Shown here: in pieces, positions 63,477 to 64,000 of the stretch | Position numbering within the stretch: the first letter of the stretch is position 1 | Layout of the letters: every line of letters starts with the position of its first letter | Assembly (NCBI GenBank): GCA_003212315.1 | Contig: QCQB01000008.1 | Location: 1 to 64,000 of the forward strand | Length of the DNA: 64,000 nt | Reading direction: 5' to 3' | Origin: SAR116 cluster bacterium AG-447-C21 | GTDB taxonomy: Bacteria > Pseudomonadota > Alphaproteobacteria > Thalassobaculales > Thalassobaculaceae | Notes under the pieces: model-generated | Seen by the model: the letters and a program-made list of their open reading frames with translations, nothing else | Told to the model about the DNA's origin: nothing | Databases searched by the model: none | Made by a program: the position numbers and the translations under genes

Positions 63477-64000
63477 CATGGACAAAAAAAGACAAGAGTT
63501 AAAAGATAAACTCTTGGAGGCATCCCTGCCCCATATTATTTTTGATGGTTGGAGTATGAAATCACTCCAAGCAGCAACTTCAGATTTGGGTATAAAAGAG
63601 GGTATGATTTATACGGTATTTGTTGATCCCGAAAGTGAGTTGGTAGAGCATTTTTCGGATTGGGCCGACCGCAGAATGATTGCTCGCCTGGATAAAATAG
63701 ACCTTGAATCAATGAAAATCCGAGAACGGATTACAATAGCGGTGCGAATGAGGTTAGAGGGGTTATCTGGCCACGAAGAAGCGTTGAGGCGTTCTATTTT
63801 TAAATCTTCGCCGAGGTGTCTTTACAAAACAGTTGACCTAATATGGCGAAGAGCGGGTGACAAAGCGGTTGATTTTAACTTTTATTCAAAACGCGCACTG
63901 TTAGCCACAGTCCTCTCCTCTACAACTTTATATTGGCTCGATGATAAATCTGAAAATCACGCCAAGACGTGGGAATTTTTGGACCGTCGAATTTCTGAGG
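63469..64000 (+). CDS. COQ9-family protein, cut by the right window edge
   Basis: About 177 residues are visible and the frame runs off the end. The N-terminal part resembles a TetR-like helical domain; the later RCLYKTVDLIWRRAGD, FNFYSKRALLATVL and LYWLDDKSE segments are typical of bacterial COQ9 homologs, which bind lipid and assist ubiquinone synthesis in mitochondria. ATG 63469 overlaps the def stop; ATG 63478 is the alternative. Confidence 0.88.
   Translation, partial: MDNMDKKRQELKDKLLEASLPHIIFDGWSMKSLQAATSDLGIKEGMIYTVFVDPESELVEHFSDWADRRMIARLDKIDLESMKIRERITIAVRMRLEGLSGHEEALRRSIFKSSPRCLYKTVDLIWRRAGDKAVDFNFYSKRALLATVLSSTTLYWLDDKSENHAKTWEFLDRRISE

Noticed and set aside
1-64000. tRNA or rRNA genes, CRISPR arrays, insertion sequences, prophage or toxin-antitoxin pairs
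   Set aside because: No cloverleaf-like, direct-repeat-array or transposase/integrase-like sequence was seen by reading; a tRNAscan-SE or ISfinder run was not possible.

Overview
The window reads as a low-GC chromosome segment of an alphaproteobacterium, probably a free-living marine Rhodospirillales-like heterotroph. This is inferred from gene content and order: a regulatory PTS set after rapZ, a COG4321-type ribbon-helix-helix protein, DUF1674 beside rsmB, a DUF1285 / NUDIX / CCA-adding trio, a COQ9-family gene after def, and AT-rich codon use. There are no rRNA or tRNA genes, CRISPR arrays, insertion sequences or phage genes that I can see. Coding density is very high. No gene-free stretch exceeds 300 bases; the largest are 33793-34055 and 48370-48619.

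Layout. 1-3.5 kb: rapZ, a mannose-type PTS EIIA, HPr and enzyme I, with no sugar permease, so a regulatory PTS. 3.5-9.3 kb: a Gfo/Idh-type oxidoreductase, an aminotransferase, ahcY with a possible structured leader, a cupin, an RNA m5U methyltransferase and a small RHH protein. 9.4-18.8 kb: an accessory catabolic block with a RutE-like reductase, TauE-like exporter, M19 dipeptidase relative, FMO-like oxidase, Asp/Glu racemase relative, amidase, formamidase-like enzyme, PuuE-like deacetylase and aromatic amino acid decarboxylase. 18.8-26.5 kb: a queuosine locus (queG and tgt on one strand, a YhhQ-type transporter and queA on the other). Inserted in it is a four-gene minus-strand operon for a 2-oxoacid dehydrogenase E1 alpha/beta pair plus two proteins of unknown function. 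One of these is an obvious internal duplication of an unrecognised domain and is the best candidate for something undescribed.

26.5-33.8 kb: glycerate kinase, intradiol dioxygenase subunits (pcaH/pcaG type), a TauD-type dioxygenase, a luciferase-like oxidoreductase, a UbiX-type prenyltransferase, an amidase and a TIGR02444 protein. 34-35.6 kb: purE-purK. 35.7-44.1 kb: a minus-strand run with rsmB, rpe, a heparinase II/III-like protein, a creatininase-like hydrolase and three surface-polysaccharide genes. 44.2-54.3 kb: DUF1674, a gamma-glutamyltransferase, a secreted unknown, an alkaline-phosphatase-superfamily enzyme, hemF, a hydratase, the CCA / NUDIX / DUF1285 group and pyruvate kinase. 54.4-62.4 kb: a second catabolic block with two luciferase-like oxidoreductases, a serine hydrolase, a 2-oxoglutarate oxygenase, a ThDP enzyme, an Ldh-family dehydrogenase and an FAH-fold protein. 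62.5-64 kb: rpsU, def and a COQ9-family gene cut by the window edge.

How the genes fit together. Housekeeping blocks (PTS, purine, queuosine, ribosome and tRNA maturation, haem, cell surface) alternate with small catabolic operons rich in amidases, oxygenases and luciferase-like enzymes, which suggests use of dissolved amides, ureides and aromatics. No complete catabolic pathway can be read from this window alone. Several accessory enzymes lack a residue that is normally catalytic in their family, and several start with TTG behind a strong ribosome binding site.
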